The notes under the pieces: generated by a model
The model's database searches: none
What the model was told of the DNA's origin: nothing
The model's input: only the letters and a program-made list of their open reading frames with translations
Position numbers and translations under genes: made by a program
In this document: one piece after another, positions 1-8,549 of the stretch
Position numbering within the stretch: position 1 is the stretch's first letter
Layout of the letters: each line of letters opens with the position of its first letter
Assembly (NCBI GenBank): GCA_016946835.1
Contig: JACVTC010000220.1
Coordinates: forward strand, 147,501 to 163,677
Length of the DNA stretch: 16,177 nt
Direction of reading: 5' to 3'
DNA from: Neocallimastix lanati (nom. inval.)
Lineage: Eukaryota > Neocallimastigomycota > Neocallimastigomycetes > Neocallimastigales > Neocallimastigaceae

Positions 1-907
1 TATTTTTTTTTTTTTAACAATAATATACATATAATATTTTTTTTTATTATAATTTACTCATAGAATATGAATACAATTTGAATACTAAATAAATAATCAA
101 TAAATTAGGTTATAAAATAGACAAAATTTTTAAAAATATTTATTATATATGTGATATGTATAATAAAATTAAAGATTAATAAAAATTATAATAAATATAT
201 ATATATATATATGAAAAGATATATATAAAATTTATTAAATTATTAATTTTTATAAATGATTAAAATATTAAGAGATAATTTTTTTTTATATATTTAAAAT
301 AATGTTTTTTTTTTTTGATTCAATAATTTAAAAAGATTATTAGGTTTATATATATATATATTATAATTAAGTATATATATATATTATATTAAATTATATA
401 TATAATTAGGTAGCATTAATACAAATATATTTATATATATATTCTTTTATTATGATTATTTTATTTAACCATTTCCTTCTAATTTATATTATTAGTAATT
501 TTTTTTATTATTATTATTAATTATTAAATTTAAAAAAGCTTTTTTTTTTTTAAAAGTCTTATTATATATATATTTTTAATAAACATTTAGATCTAAAAGA
601 ACCAAAAAAAAAAAAAAAAAAAAAAAATTTAAATTACAATATTTCACCACTTTTTATTACCACCAGATTAAAACTTTTAATAATAATTAATAATATCTAC
701 AACTAAAGAGACAATCATATTATATATTATTATATATTATATTCAAATATTCAAATATATTATTTTTCTATTAATAAAGTTTTTTTTTCTTATATTTATT
801 TTTATTTTTACTTTTACTTTTCTTTTTTTTTTTTTTTTTTTTTTTAAAAATTAATTATAAGATATTAAAAAAAATTTTTTTTTTTTTTTAATACATGGGA
901 GATAAAA

Positions 908-944
<37 letters not shown>

Positions 945-1569
945 AATTATTATTAAAATAATAATATATCATTTGATGGATTTTAACATTTTTACATAAT
1001 TATTATTAAGATTCCAATTTAATCTTTACTTTAATTATATTTATATTCTACTATTTGTTTTATTTTATTTTATTGTATTTTTTTTTAATTTTTATAAAAA
1101 AAAAATTAAAAAAGGATTGTATCATAATTAATATGTATATAATTTATACTCAATCTCAATATTACTTAATAAAATTAAAAAAAATTTGTAAATAAGTAAA
1201 ATATTATTTGAAAGTTTTTTTATTTTATTTTATTTTTTATTTTTTATCTTTTTTTTTTTTAATTTTATTTAATTATTTTTTATCAAGATAAAAATAATTT
1301 TTTTTTTTTTATTTTATAATATTTTCTTTTTTCTTTTTTTTTTTTTTTATTATTATATTTTATACATACATGTATATGTTTAATATTTATAATAGATTTA
1401 TTATAGGTAAAAACTTTATATATAAAAATTGAATGATATAAAATCTCAATATTACGAAAAACAGCAATAAATTTCTTTTGATAGTATATTTATTATGATT
1501 ACTTACAAATTTTTTATTTTATTAATTTTAGAAGATAGTAATATTTTTTAATTTTTTTTAATATTATTA

Positions 1570-1601
<32 letters not shown>

Positions 1602-2135
1602 CTTTATTATATATATATACATATGTATATATAGTTTTTTACAGATATTCAAAAAAAAAAAAAAAATAAATAAAAAAAAAAAAAAAAAAAAAAGAATTCT
1701 TTATTTATATCATTAATAATACTTTATAATATCAGCATAAATTATACATGAACATATTGTCAAGTTTTTTTTATAAAATATTATTTATAGATATTTAATT
1801 ATTAATAAAAAGAAAAAAAACATATATATTTATATATATATATATATAAATTTTTTTTTATATTATTCTATTCTAAATTTATTAATTAATTTAAAGTTTT
1901 ATGTAAAATTAATAAACCATTTATTGATTTTAAACTTTTTTTTTTTTTTTCTTTGGAAATGATTCAAATTTGATTGATTTATAATACAAATGAAGATTAC
2001 ATCATAGTGAAAGAAAGAAAGAAAGAAAAAAAAAATTTTTTTCTTCTATTATAAAAAATGGATGTTTTGTTTCATTATATACATTATATATAAATTATTA
2101 ATGATTTATTTCATCATATTTTGTATTAGATTTCT
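1..2135. other. AT-rich intergenic DNA without a recognisable gene
   Basis: This stretch is almost entirely A and T, with many T and A runs of 10-25 bases and short TA tracts. Only brief patches contain several G or C bases, for example near 640-670 and 1930-2000, and none gives a convincing reading frame. A 14-base string AATCTCAATATTAC occurs twice (near 1152 and 1442), which may be chance in this composition. I see no tRNA, rRNA or protein gene here; short exons or promoter elements cannot be excluded. Confidence 0.6.
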
Positions 2136-2251
2136 TTACAGAAAGAAAACTTTATATATATATATATAAAGAAAATAAGATAATATATTTTCTTCTTCTT
2201 TTTCATCTCCATCAAAATAAATCATCAGTTGCTCTAAATTTCGGGGTTTTT
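2136..2251 (-). other. Possible short exon or peptide frame (weak)
   Basis: On the minus strand a frame without stops encodes about 38 residues. It starts after a TAG that follows a long purine run and ends at a TAA at 2138-2136. The peptide includes the segments KPRNLEQLMIYF and GDEKEEENILSYF, more mixed in composition than surrounding AT-repeat translations, and the DNA is locally less AT-rich. It lies on the same strand as, and downstream of, the 91-codon frame at 2877-3152, so it could be a 3' exon of that gene. No clear donor-acceptor pair of matching phase was found. It may equally be a chance open stretch. Confidence 0.25.
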
Positions 2252-2455
2252 CTATTTTTTTTTTTTTTTTTTCATTTTAAAAAAATATTTCCCTCTAGTT
2301 TCTTTATTCAATATATATGTAGACTTTCACAATTCTAATGAAATAAATATTTATTTTTATATATATCCAATTATATATATTATATACATTTTGTATAGAG
2401 TATTCATAAACAGAAAATTTCTCTCTTTCTCTTTCATCTTTTATTTTCTTTCCTT

Positions 2456-2490
<35 letters not shown>

Positions 2491-2509
2491 TTCTTTTACT
2501 GTACAATCT

Positions 2510-2607
2510 CATTCATCATTACCACAAAATTATATTAATATGTAGAAATCAAAAATTTCATTCATCATTACCACAAAATTATATTAATATGTAGAAATCA
2601 AAAATTT
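2510..2607. repeat. Perfect 49-bp tandem duplication (two units)
   Basis: The unit beginning CATTCATCATTACCAC and ending AATCAAAAATTT occurs at 2510-2558 and again, identical, at 2559-2607. It is followed immediately by a TTC/ATT microsatellite (about 2611-2655). The absence of any mismatch implies a recent duplication. Its role is unknown; it lies downstream of the 91-codon frame on the opposite strand. Confidence 0.9.
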
Positions 2608-2838
2608 AATTCTTCTTCTTCTTCTTCTTCTTCATTATTATTAATTATTATTACAATTCATTCTATTTTTTTTTAATTGGAGTTTAATATTTTAATCATA
2701 ATTTCTTTTTAATTTCTATTTTTTTTTTCCATTTTTATTTTATTATTTTTCCATGGTATTTGTTTTGTTTGTTATTTATAAATCTAATTTTCATTCATTT
2801 TAAACATTTTATTTTTTTTCTAATTTATTCTTATTCAT

Positions 2839-2843
<5 letters not shown>

Positions 2844-2875
<32 letters not shown>
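2844..2875. repeat. TA dinucleotide microsatellite
   Basis: About sixteen TA units directly follow, in minus-strand terms, the stop codon of the 91-codon frame. This is a simple repeat typical of the intergenic DNA here. Confidence 0.9.
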
Positions 2876-2876
<1 letters not shown>

Positions 2877-2883
<7 letters not shown>

Positions 2884-3152
2884 CTAATAAATTTTACCTT
2901 AATAAGGTAATACTTTTTAATATTTGTAGTATTTTGTATAATGGAATTATCAACTATGGTATTATTAGTATTATTATTATTATCATAAGGTGCTTGAGTG
3001 GAATTATTACGATAACGGTTGTAGTAATCAGTACTCGTGATATGAGGTTTTGAAGTATATTTATTATAACCATCTATAAATATTAACATCATTCCTACAA
3101 AATAGGCAAATAATATAAATCCTTTTAATCTCAATTTTGATACTATATCCAT
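2877..3152 (-). CDS. Hypothetical small membrane-anchored protein, 91 residues
   Basis: I do not recognise this protein. The ATG sits in a good eukaryotic context (AAAATGG). Residues about 10-28 (GFILFAYFVGMMLIFIDGY) form one likely membrane segment or signal anchor, preceded by a short basic stretch (KLRLK). The rest is polar, with Tyr/Asn/Thr-rich sequence and short Asn runs. The DNA is clearly less AT-rich than both flanks, with codons such as ACG, CGT and GGT, which argues for real coding. The frame ends beside a TA microsatellite. The string AAGGTAAAA near its 3' end could be a splice donor, so this may be only the first exon of a longer gene. A type II membrane protein is an inference only. 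Confidence 0.5.
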
Positions 3153-3240
3153 ATTTTATGGGAGAAGAATTATTCTTTTTCAATAACTTTTTTCTCTCTT
3201 TCTCTCTCTCTTTATATATATATATATGTGTATATATAAT
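3153..3240 (-). promoter_or_regulatory. Likely promoter and 5' leader of the 91-codon gene
   Basis: Read on the minus strand, a TATA-rich block (about 3210-3240) is followed by a purine-rich GAGAGAGAAAGAG tract and then AAAATGG. TATA-like strings are common in this DNA, so the assignment rests mainly on position. Confidence 0.25.
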
Positions 3241-3699
3241 ATAATTATTATTAATGTTATAAAAAAATTTACTTTTTGTTTTTATTATTATTTTTAAAAA
3301 GAAATATTAATTTTTTATTTTATTTTATTTTATTTATATTAGTGTATGTAATAATAACAACAACAACAATAATAATAATAATAATAATAATAATTTATAT
3401 TATTTAGTAATTTAAATTTTTTTTTTTATATTATTTTCAATGAAATAAAAAAAAAAAGTAATAATTATATATATATATATAAATTCATATATAGAAAAAG
3501 ATATATAATGATTAGAATGGTTTTATAATGATATTCCAATATATAAATCTTTATAAATTAAAATCAAACAAGTACTAGTTCAAATAAATTATTATATTTT
3601 CTTTTTATTTTTTAATTTTTTTTTTTTTTCAACTATTATTTCTTTTGTTTTAATTTATATACATATAATATTTAATATTTTTTTTTTTTTATTTTATAT

Positions 3700-3775
3700 T
3701 TTTAAAATTTTCATTTTATATTTTTTATATTTTCATTTTATATTTTTTATATTTTCATTTTATATTTTTTAAATT
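3700..3775. repeat. Three-unit 22-bp tandem repeat
   Basis: The string TTTTCATTTTATATTTTTTA recurs with its C at 3712, 3734 and 3756, an exact 22-base period over about three units. It is a short tandem repeat in non-coding DNA with no visible function. Confidence 0.8.
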
Positions 3776-3823
3776 TTATAATTTTATTTTTTTATATTAA
3801 TTATCAAAATTATGAACGGGAAA

Positions 3824-3825
<2 letters not shown>

Positions 3826-3876
<51 letters not shown>
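3826..3876. repeat. Uninterrupted T homopolymer, 51 bases
   Basis: Fifty-one consecutive T bases follow GGGAAAAG. It is the longest pyrimidine homopolymer in the window. Its exact length is subject to sequencing and assembly error. Confidence 0.85.
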
Positions 3877-3877
<1 letters not shown>

Positions 3878-4534
3878 TAAAAATTAATTAAAAACTATAA
3901 TTTAACTATAATTTAACCATAAAAAATTAAAAATAATATTTATTTGGTAATAATTAATAATAAATCTCCTATAATATAATATAAAATTACAAATAAAAAT
4001 TTATAACAATAATATTTATTATTATAATGTTATTATTATTAATATTATTAATTATATTATTATTATTATATCAAAGATGAAGATAGTATTAATAAATTAT
4101 AATTTATTATCAAGTTTTTAAACATAAAAAAAAAAAAAAAATAAAATAAAAAAAATAAATGATTTAAACTCCAATTTTATTATATTTATATATTTAAAGA
4201 ATTTAAAAAATTGTCATATGAGATTTCTTTATTCTTTATTCCTATTATTTTAATCTTTAAATTTTTATATTATTATTATTTATTATTTTTTAAACTTAAT
4301 TATAAAAAAATTTATATATTATATAAAATGTAAAAAAAAAAAAAAAAAAAAAAAAAGTGTATAAATAATAAATAAAATAAAATATACTTTTAATATATTA
4401 CATAAATATAATAAAAGTTAAAAAAAAAAAAAATTATATGTGCATATGCATATTATTAGAGTATTATAATAGGTATAATTTTTAATTGACTTAACAAATG
4501 TTATCATCATCCAAAAAATTATTTTTATTTTTAA

Positions 4535-4573
<39 letters not shown>

Positions 4574-5373
4574 TACAATACAGTACTGCGGATTGCATTA
4601 CCAAAGCGTGAATAATCAATTAAAGAGAAAAAGGTTTAAATTATTTATAAATTTCTCTATATAATAATTTTAATATCATTATATTATATATTATTATTAT
4701 TATTATTATTATTATTATCATAAAATGAATCATTAGATAGATGTACATAAATAAATTATTGTATTAAAATAGATGATTAATTAAAATTGTTGTAAAATAA
4801 ATTTCACTAACTTTAACGGAAATGTTTCTTAAAATTTACTATGATTTTTAAAATTTATTATTTTATTTTAATAAAAAAAAAAAAAAAAAATAAATGAAAA
4901 ATTATCAAAAAAAAAAAAATTTTTACGAAAAAAAAAAAAAAAAGAAAAAAATAAAAAAATAAAAATATATATGATATTTTAATTAAATAGTAAATAAATA
5001 GAAAATAAAAAATTACTAGATATTACATAAACATATAGATATATTATTTTATTTTTTATTTATTTATTTATTTATTTATTTTCTTTTTTTATATATAAAT
5101 ATATTTTTAATATTATTTATATTATTTTTATTATTATTATTTTTTTTTTTTTTTTTTTTTTAATTTTATATATATATATATAAAATATGTTTTTTTTTTT
5201 AATAAAAATTTTAATTAAAAAAAAATAAAAAAATTGGAAAAAAATTAGAAAAAATAGAAAAAAAAAAATAATATAAAAAAGGAATTTTAAGAAAGGATTA
5301 GGATTCAAAAAAAACACTAAAAAAAAAAAAAAAAAAATTTTTCTTTTTTTCCAAATAATAATAATAATAATAG

Positions 5374-5381
5374 AAAAAAAA
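5374..5381 (-). terminator. RNA polymerase III terminator of tRNA-Cys
   Basis: On the minus strand a run of eight T bases begins eight bases after the tRNA discriminator base. An oligo-T run just downstream of a tRNA gene is the standard RNA polymerase III terminator. Confidence 0.85.
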
Positions 5382-5389
5382 CAATCGAA

Positions 5390-5461
5390 AGGGGCGTTCC
5401 GGATTTGAACCGAAGACCTATTGATCTGCAGTCAATTGCTCTACCGCTGAGCTAACACCCC
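5390..5461 (-). tRNA. tRNA-Cys (anticodon GCA)
   Basis: The minus strand folds into a full cloverleaf. Acceptor GGGGTGT pairs with ACGCCCC with one G-U, followed by discriminator T, as expected for cysteine tRNAs. D stem GCTC/GAGC, anticodon stem ATTGA/TCAAT with loop CTGCAGA, and T stem TTCGG/CCGGA are all present. Anticodon GCA lies at 5429-5427. The internal promoter is intact: A box TAGCTCAGCGG (5454-5444) and B box GGTTCAAATCC (5411-5401). CCA is not encoded, as in eukaryotic nuclear genes. There is no intron. The 5' LTR of a Ty3/gypsy element starts 13 bases upstream of its mature 5' end and is transcribed away from it, so the tRNA gene probably acted as the integration target. Confidence 0.97.
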
Positions 5462-5470
5462 ATCTGTGAA

Positions 5471-5474
5471 AGTT
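5471..5474. repeat. Target-site duplication AGTT, left copy
   Basis: AGTT immediately precedes the TG that opens the 5' LTR, and the same four bases follow the CA that closes the 3' LTR at 14654-14657. A 5-bp reading (AAGTT) is possible if the last LTR base is shared. Four to six bases is the usual Ty3/gypsy range. Confidence 0.75.
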
Positions 5475-6079
5475 TGATGCATGTCCAGTAGAAATAATAT
5501 AAAATAATAGAAAAATTATTTAGAAAAATTATTAATATAAATATTTATTAAAAATTAATTTTATATAATGAATCTTAAAATAAATTATTAAAGATAATTT
5601 ATTATTATTAATAATTATTAAAATATTAAATTAAATAATAATATTAAAAATATTAAAAGAATTGTTGATTATATAGTAAAATTAGTTATATTAATTATAA
5701 CGGAGATTGAATGTTTAATTAAATTGATGTTAATATTAAAATAATTTTTAAATAATGTTAAACAATATGAATTAATAGTTATAAGTAAAAAGTTATGAAT
5801 ATTTATATTTATTAATTAATTTTAGTGTTTCGATAAATAAAATTTATAAAATTAGTAAAAATATAATTATGAAAATAATTTATAAATAAATATTTTCTTT
5901 TTTTTAATGAATAATAATAAAACATGTATTTTTTTTTTTTATGATAAAATATAATAAATAAAATAATAAAAGATAAATAAATAAAAAGTAAATATAATTA
6001 TTGTAATATAATATTCTTGGAGTAATTCCCTTTTGCACAAACGCCCAACATATACGGTATTTAATAAAATATCGTATCA
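5475..6079 (+). repeat. 5' long terminal repeat (605 bp)
   Basis: It begins TGATGCATGTCC and ends CGTATCA, matching the repeat at 14048-14653 throughout. I found two differences: A at 5583 against T at 14156, and a T run of 12 (5929-5940) against 13 (14502-14514). It should hold the promoter and transcription start, but TATA-like and AATAAA-like strings are too common in this DNA to place U3, R and U5 boundaries. Its last 70 bases form part of a structured region continuing into the primer-binding site. Confidence 0.96.
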
Positions 6080-6120
6080 AAAATGGTGGAGAATCCGGGC
6101 GTGCAAACCAAGAATATTAT
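6008..6120 (+). ncRNA. Structured U5/primer-binding-site RNA domain, element 1
   Basis: The RNA can fold into nested helices across the LTR end. P1 is a perfect 13-bp helix, 6008-6020 with 6108-6120 (ATAATATTCTTGG against CCAAGAATATTAT). An 11-base left bulge follows, AGTAATTCCCT (6021-6031). P2 is TTTGC/GCAAA (6032-6036 with 6103-6107). After a 4-base bulge, P3 is ACGCCC/GGGCGT (6041-6046 with 6097-6102). P4 is a 10-bp hairpin (6052-6061 with 6068-6077, one G-U) whose 3' side runs to the LTR terminus. The first 13 bases of the primer-binding site lie unpaired between P4 and P3. The same plan recurs with different helix sequences at 15655-15771. Retroviral U5-leader structures that control reverse-transcription initiation are the closest known analogue; the role here is inferred. 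Confidence 0.75.
6084..6101 (+). promoter_or_regulatory. Minus-strand primer-binding site
   Basis: TGGTGGAGAATCCGGGCG begins four bases after the LTR terminus. TGG is the complement of the universal tRNA CCA end, so the primer tRNA should end CCCGGATTCTCCACCA. The same 18 bases occur behind the second LTR at 15733-15750. I cannot name the tRNA from memory. It is not the neighbouring tRNA-Cys and not a usual initiator Met site (TGGTA...). Confidence 0.8.
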
Positions 6121-6229
6121 GAAATTTATATTTATATTGATATTCACTTTTTAAAAATAAAGACAATTAAATAATTAATATTAAATTAAAATTAAATAAT
6201 TAATTTTTTTTATAATAGTAATATATAAA

Positions 6230-6272
<43 letters not shown>

Positions 6273-6301
6273 GTAAAATTATTATGATTATTATTAAATA
6301 A

Positions 6302-6454
6302 TAATTAAAGGTAACTGGGAGTTCGAACCAGAATAAAAACGAATAAGTCTTTAATTATTATTAGTATAGTTAATTTTTTTTATTATCATCTTTATTAGTA
6401 ATTAAAGACAACTGGGAATTCGGACCAGTATAAAAACGAATAAACCTTTAATTA
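6302..6454 (+). ncRNA. Two-copy 56-nt leader module with cross-pairing arms
   Basis: Copies at 6302-6357 and 6399-6454 match at 49 of 56 positions. Each has TAATTAAAG and CTTTAATTA ends, a CTGG/CCAG stem with a 9-base loop, and the shared string ATAAAAACGAATAA. The loops contain palindromes: TTCGAA (6322-6327) in copy 1 and GAATTC (6416-6421) in copy 2. The arms differ at the two bases inside the terminal stem: GT on both sides of copy 1, AC on both sides of copy 2. Copy 1 therefore pairs with copy 2 by 11 Watson-Crick pairs on each side, which would make a four-way junction with two hairpins. A dimerisation or packaging signal is a reasonable guess but is unproven. Confidence 0.6.
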
Positions 6455-6569
6455 AGAAATGATATTATAATAAAAAGTAGTAATAGTTTAGTATAAAAAT
6501 TAACATTAAATAATATTTTATTAATAGTATATGTAATAATATTTAGAACAAAAAAAAATAATAGATAAT

Positions 6570-6884
6570 ATTTTAATAATAATAATAAATAATATTTTAG
6601 TGATAGTAAATTAAGTAATAATTAATAATAATAAATAATATTTTATTTTTAGTAATAGTGAATTAAGTAATAATTAATAATAATAAATAATATTTTAGTA
6701 ATAGTGAATTAAGTAATAATTAATAATAATAAATAATATTTTAGTAATAGTGAATTAATAATTAATAATAATAAATAATATTTTAGTAATAGTAATATTT
6801 TAGTAATAGTGTATAAAATAAGAATTAATAATAATAAATAATATTTTAGTAATAGTAATATTTTAGTAATAGTGTATAAAATAA
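6570..6884. repeat. Leader minisatellite built on TAATATTTTAGTAATAGTG
   Basis: The string AATAATAAATAATATTTTAG recurs about six to seven times with varied joining segments. Early units continue GTAATAGTGAATTAAGTAATAATTAAT. The last two are 63 bases apart and share AGTGTATAAAATAAGAATTA. The repeat is imperfect and internally nested, probably through slippage of AAT-rich DNA. The long poly-Leu frame on the opposite strand is an artefact of it. Confidence 0.85.
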
Positions 6885-6886
6885 GA

Positions 6887-6954
<68 letters not shown>

Positions 6955-6977
6955 TAATAACAATAATAACAATAATA
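6885..6977. repeat. AAT/AAC trinucleotide microsatellite before gag
   Basis: About twenty-five AAT units are followed by AAC-interrupted units, ending about 70 bases before the gag ATG. A similar AAT repeat closes the visible leader of the second element at the right edge of the window, which suggests a shared leader layout. Confidence 0.9.
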
Positions 6978-7047
6978 AAAATAATATTATTATACGCGTA
7001 AAAGTATATAAGAATATAATTTCAAATTAAAACAATAATTAGATAAA

Positions 7048-8352
7048 ATGGCGGACGCTTCGAAAATTAGAAGAGACTTACCATACTTAGCAAATTATGG
7101 TAAGGACATAGATTCTTGGATAGAAGATTTCAAAAATGTTATGGAAATTTACAACATTGAGGAACCAAACAGAATTTTTATTTGGGTAAAGAACGCAGTA
7201 GAGGCTGACATAAAAAACCTTTTAAAATCTTTATGTACTACAAGAAATAATGTTAAAAGGTTTCCCTCATATAAAGAAATCCAGAGAGCCATTGAAGATT
7301 ATTTAGAAATTACTCAAAATGATAAGTGTTCAATTTTAAAGGCCTTAAAAATAAAAAGAAATGAAACAATTAAAGGATTTAATTATAATTATTTAACTCT
7401 TTATCATCGACTTGACTTGGAATATAAAAAATTAATATGTGTCGATGATTATTTAAATGCTATACATGATAGGGTATATGTACATTCTCAAGTAATTTTG
7501 GCCAACTGTAAAACATTAACAGAAGCGTTCGAAGTAGCAGAACGTGCAGAAAAAGCTGAAGTACGAACTATAACAAACAAAAATTCTCAGAATGTTATGG
7601 TATATCAAAACAACATAAATAAAAATAATAACAATTTATTAAATCATCCAATTTATAGGAGCTTAAGAGAACATGGAAATAATTTAGATAATTCATGGCA
7701 AGCGTCATCATATGTTATGGGTTATATAAATGAAAACTCCACCAATAATAGAATGTTTACACCAGGTAGATATAGTAACAATAAAAATAAAAGTTTTAAT
7801 AATAATAATAATTATTATCATGGAGTAGGACAAATTCAACAAAATAATACTTATGATACAAGAAGATTCTATAATAACTACGAACCAAAAGCTAGAAAAT
7901 CAGTTATGTGTTACTCATGTAAACAAGTAGGACATAAAGCTTATGAATGTCCTAATAATAAAAATAATGGTAGTAATAGAAATAATAATCTTTATAATAT
8001 GAATAATAATGATATGGGTAATAATTATAATAATAATTTTGATTATAATAATAATAGTAATAAATATAACAATTATTATAATAATAGTAATAAAAATGGC
8101 TACAATAATTCTTTTAATGGTAGTAATTATTACTTTAATAAAAATAATAAATTTACTGGAAATAATATTGCTAATAGAAATAATAATAATTTTAATGAGA
8201 ATAATATTCCCACTGGAAATAATAATTTTAATAGAAATTCTAATGGAATAAATCAGGATATTAATACTACTAGTTCAAATATTAATAGTAATTTCAAAGC
8301 TAATGTAAATAATAATAATAATAATGGAGATAGCTTTAATAATTTAAACTAA
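7048..8352 (+). CDS. Gag polyprotein (capsid and nucleocapsid), 434 residues
   Basis: Gag assembles the cytoplasmic virus-like particle and packages element RNA. The ATG is in good context (AAAATGGCG). Residues about 1-190 are of balanced composition and resemble the retrotransposon Gag/capsid domain (for example DSWIEDFKNVMEIYNI, and a helical segment near 160-175). A single CCHC zinc knuckle lies at C288, C291, H296 and C301 (spacing 2-4-4), as in nucleocapsids. Residues about 305-434 are a low-complexity Asn tail with scattered Gly, Tyr and Phe. The frame ends TTA AAC TAA within a -1 frameshift signal, so a fraction of ribosomes should continue into pol. Assignment as Gag is firm; subdomain limits are approximate. 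Confidence 0.95.
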   Translation: MADASKIRRDLPYLANYGKDIDSWIEDFKNVMEIYNIEEPNRIFIWVKNAVEADIKNLLKSLCTTRNNVKRFPSYKEIQRAIEDYLEITQNDKCSILKALKIKRNETIKGFNYNYLTLYHRLDLEYKKLICVDDYLNAIHDRVYVHSQVILANCKTLTEAFEVAERAEKAEVRTITNKNSQNVMVYQNNINKNNNNLLNHPIYRSLREHGNNLDNSWQASSYVMGYINENSTNNRMFTPGRYSNNKNKSFNNNNNYYHGVGQIQQNNTYDTRRFYNNYEPKARKSVMCYSCKQVGHKAYECPNNKNNGSNRNNNLYNMNNNDMGNNYNNNFDYNNNSNKYNNYYNNSNKNGYNNSFNGSNYYFNKNNKFTGNNIANRNNNNFNENNIPTGNNNFNRNSNGINQDINTTSSNINSNFKANVNNNNNNGDSFNNLN

Positions 8353-8375
8353 ATAATGGGAGAAGGATAACTCCC
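8343..8375 (+). promoter_or_regulatory. Programmed -1 ribosomal frameshift signal (gag to pol)
   Basis: In the gag frame the message reads ..T TTA AAC TAA: the heptamer TTTAAAC (8343-8349) fits the X_XXY_YYZ slippery rule and is one of the best-known -1 sites. The gag stop follows at once. After an 8-base spacer (8350-8357) a GC-rich hairpin, GGGAG (8358-8362) with CTCCC (8371-8375) and loop AAGGATAA, stands in otherwise AT-rich DNA at the usual stimulator distance. The -1 frame is open from exactly 8343 (a stop, TAA, sits at 8340-8342) through to the pol stop. This gives a Gag-Pol fusion by slippage. Confidence 0.88.
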
Positions 8376-8517
8376 GTTAACCAAACCAAACTTCAAACTT
8401 ATAATAAAAATAATAGTATTAATGAAGAATATGTAAATTTAACATACTCTCCCAAGTTAAATAATAATACTATGAAAATAAAAAATAATTATAATAATAC
8501 TAATGATAATAATTTAC

Positions 8518-8549
<32 letters not shown>

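Larger units (their letters stand above)
3241..5373. other. AT-rich intergenic DNA with simple repeats
   Basis: No convincing gene was found. The region contains an AAC/AAT tract (about 3353-3391), a three-unit 22-bp repeat near 3700-3775, a T run of 51, ATT repeats (about 4020-4075 and 4682-4718), and many A or T runs of 15-25. A small less AT-rich patch at about 4581-4617 stands out but gives only a short open frame. The apparent reading frame at 5117-5317 on the minus strand is low-complexity Phe/Ile/Lys and is not a gene. Confidence 0.6.
6121..7047 (+). other. Untranslated leader of element 1
   Basis: Nearly 970 bases separate the 5' LTR from the gag start. In order it holds the 3' strand of the structured domain, an A run of 33 (6237-6269), a paired two-copy module (6302-6454), an AT-rich spacer, a minisatellite (about 6570-6884) and an AAT microsatellite reaching almost to gag. 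No open frame of coding character is seen. Packaging or dimerisation signals would be expected in such a leader. Confidence 0.7.

Noticed and set aside
2391-2594. 67-codon Phe-rich plus-strand frame
   Set aside because: It begins at a non-ATG codon, encodes a T-run translation and half of it is the 49-bp duplication.
5117-5317. 66-codon minus-strand Phe/Ile/Lys frame
   Set aside because: It is pure homopolymer-derived sequence with no support as a gene.
6084-6101. Neighbouring tRNA-Cys as the primer tRNA
   Set aside because: Its 3' end would need a primer site beginning TGGAGGGGCG, which does not match.
6570-6884. CRISPR-like array
   Set aside because: Units are AT-rich, irregular and nested, without constant spacer length, in a eukaryotic retroelement leader.
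6709-6972. Minus-strand poly-leucine frame
   Set aside because: It is the reverse reading of the AAT microsatellite and minisatellite, with no coding character.
8009-8251. Ile-rich frame overlapping gag
   Set aside because: It is a shifted reading of the Asn-rich gag tail (AAT read as ATA/TAA-type codons).
8358-8382. H-type pseudoknot downstream of the frameshift site (loop GGATAA with TTAACC)
   Set aside because: It needs an A-A mismatch and leaves a single base to cross the 5-bp first stem, which is sterically poor; a simple hairpin is preferred.
8472-8474. ATG at 8472 as the true start of pol
   Set aside because: The frame is open without interruption back to the slippery heptamer at 8343, and a complete -1 frameshift signal is present, so an independent start is unnecessary.
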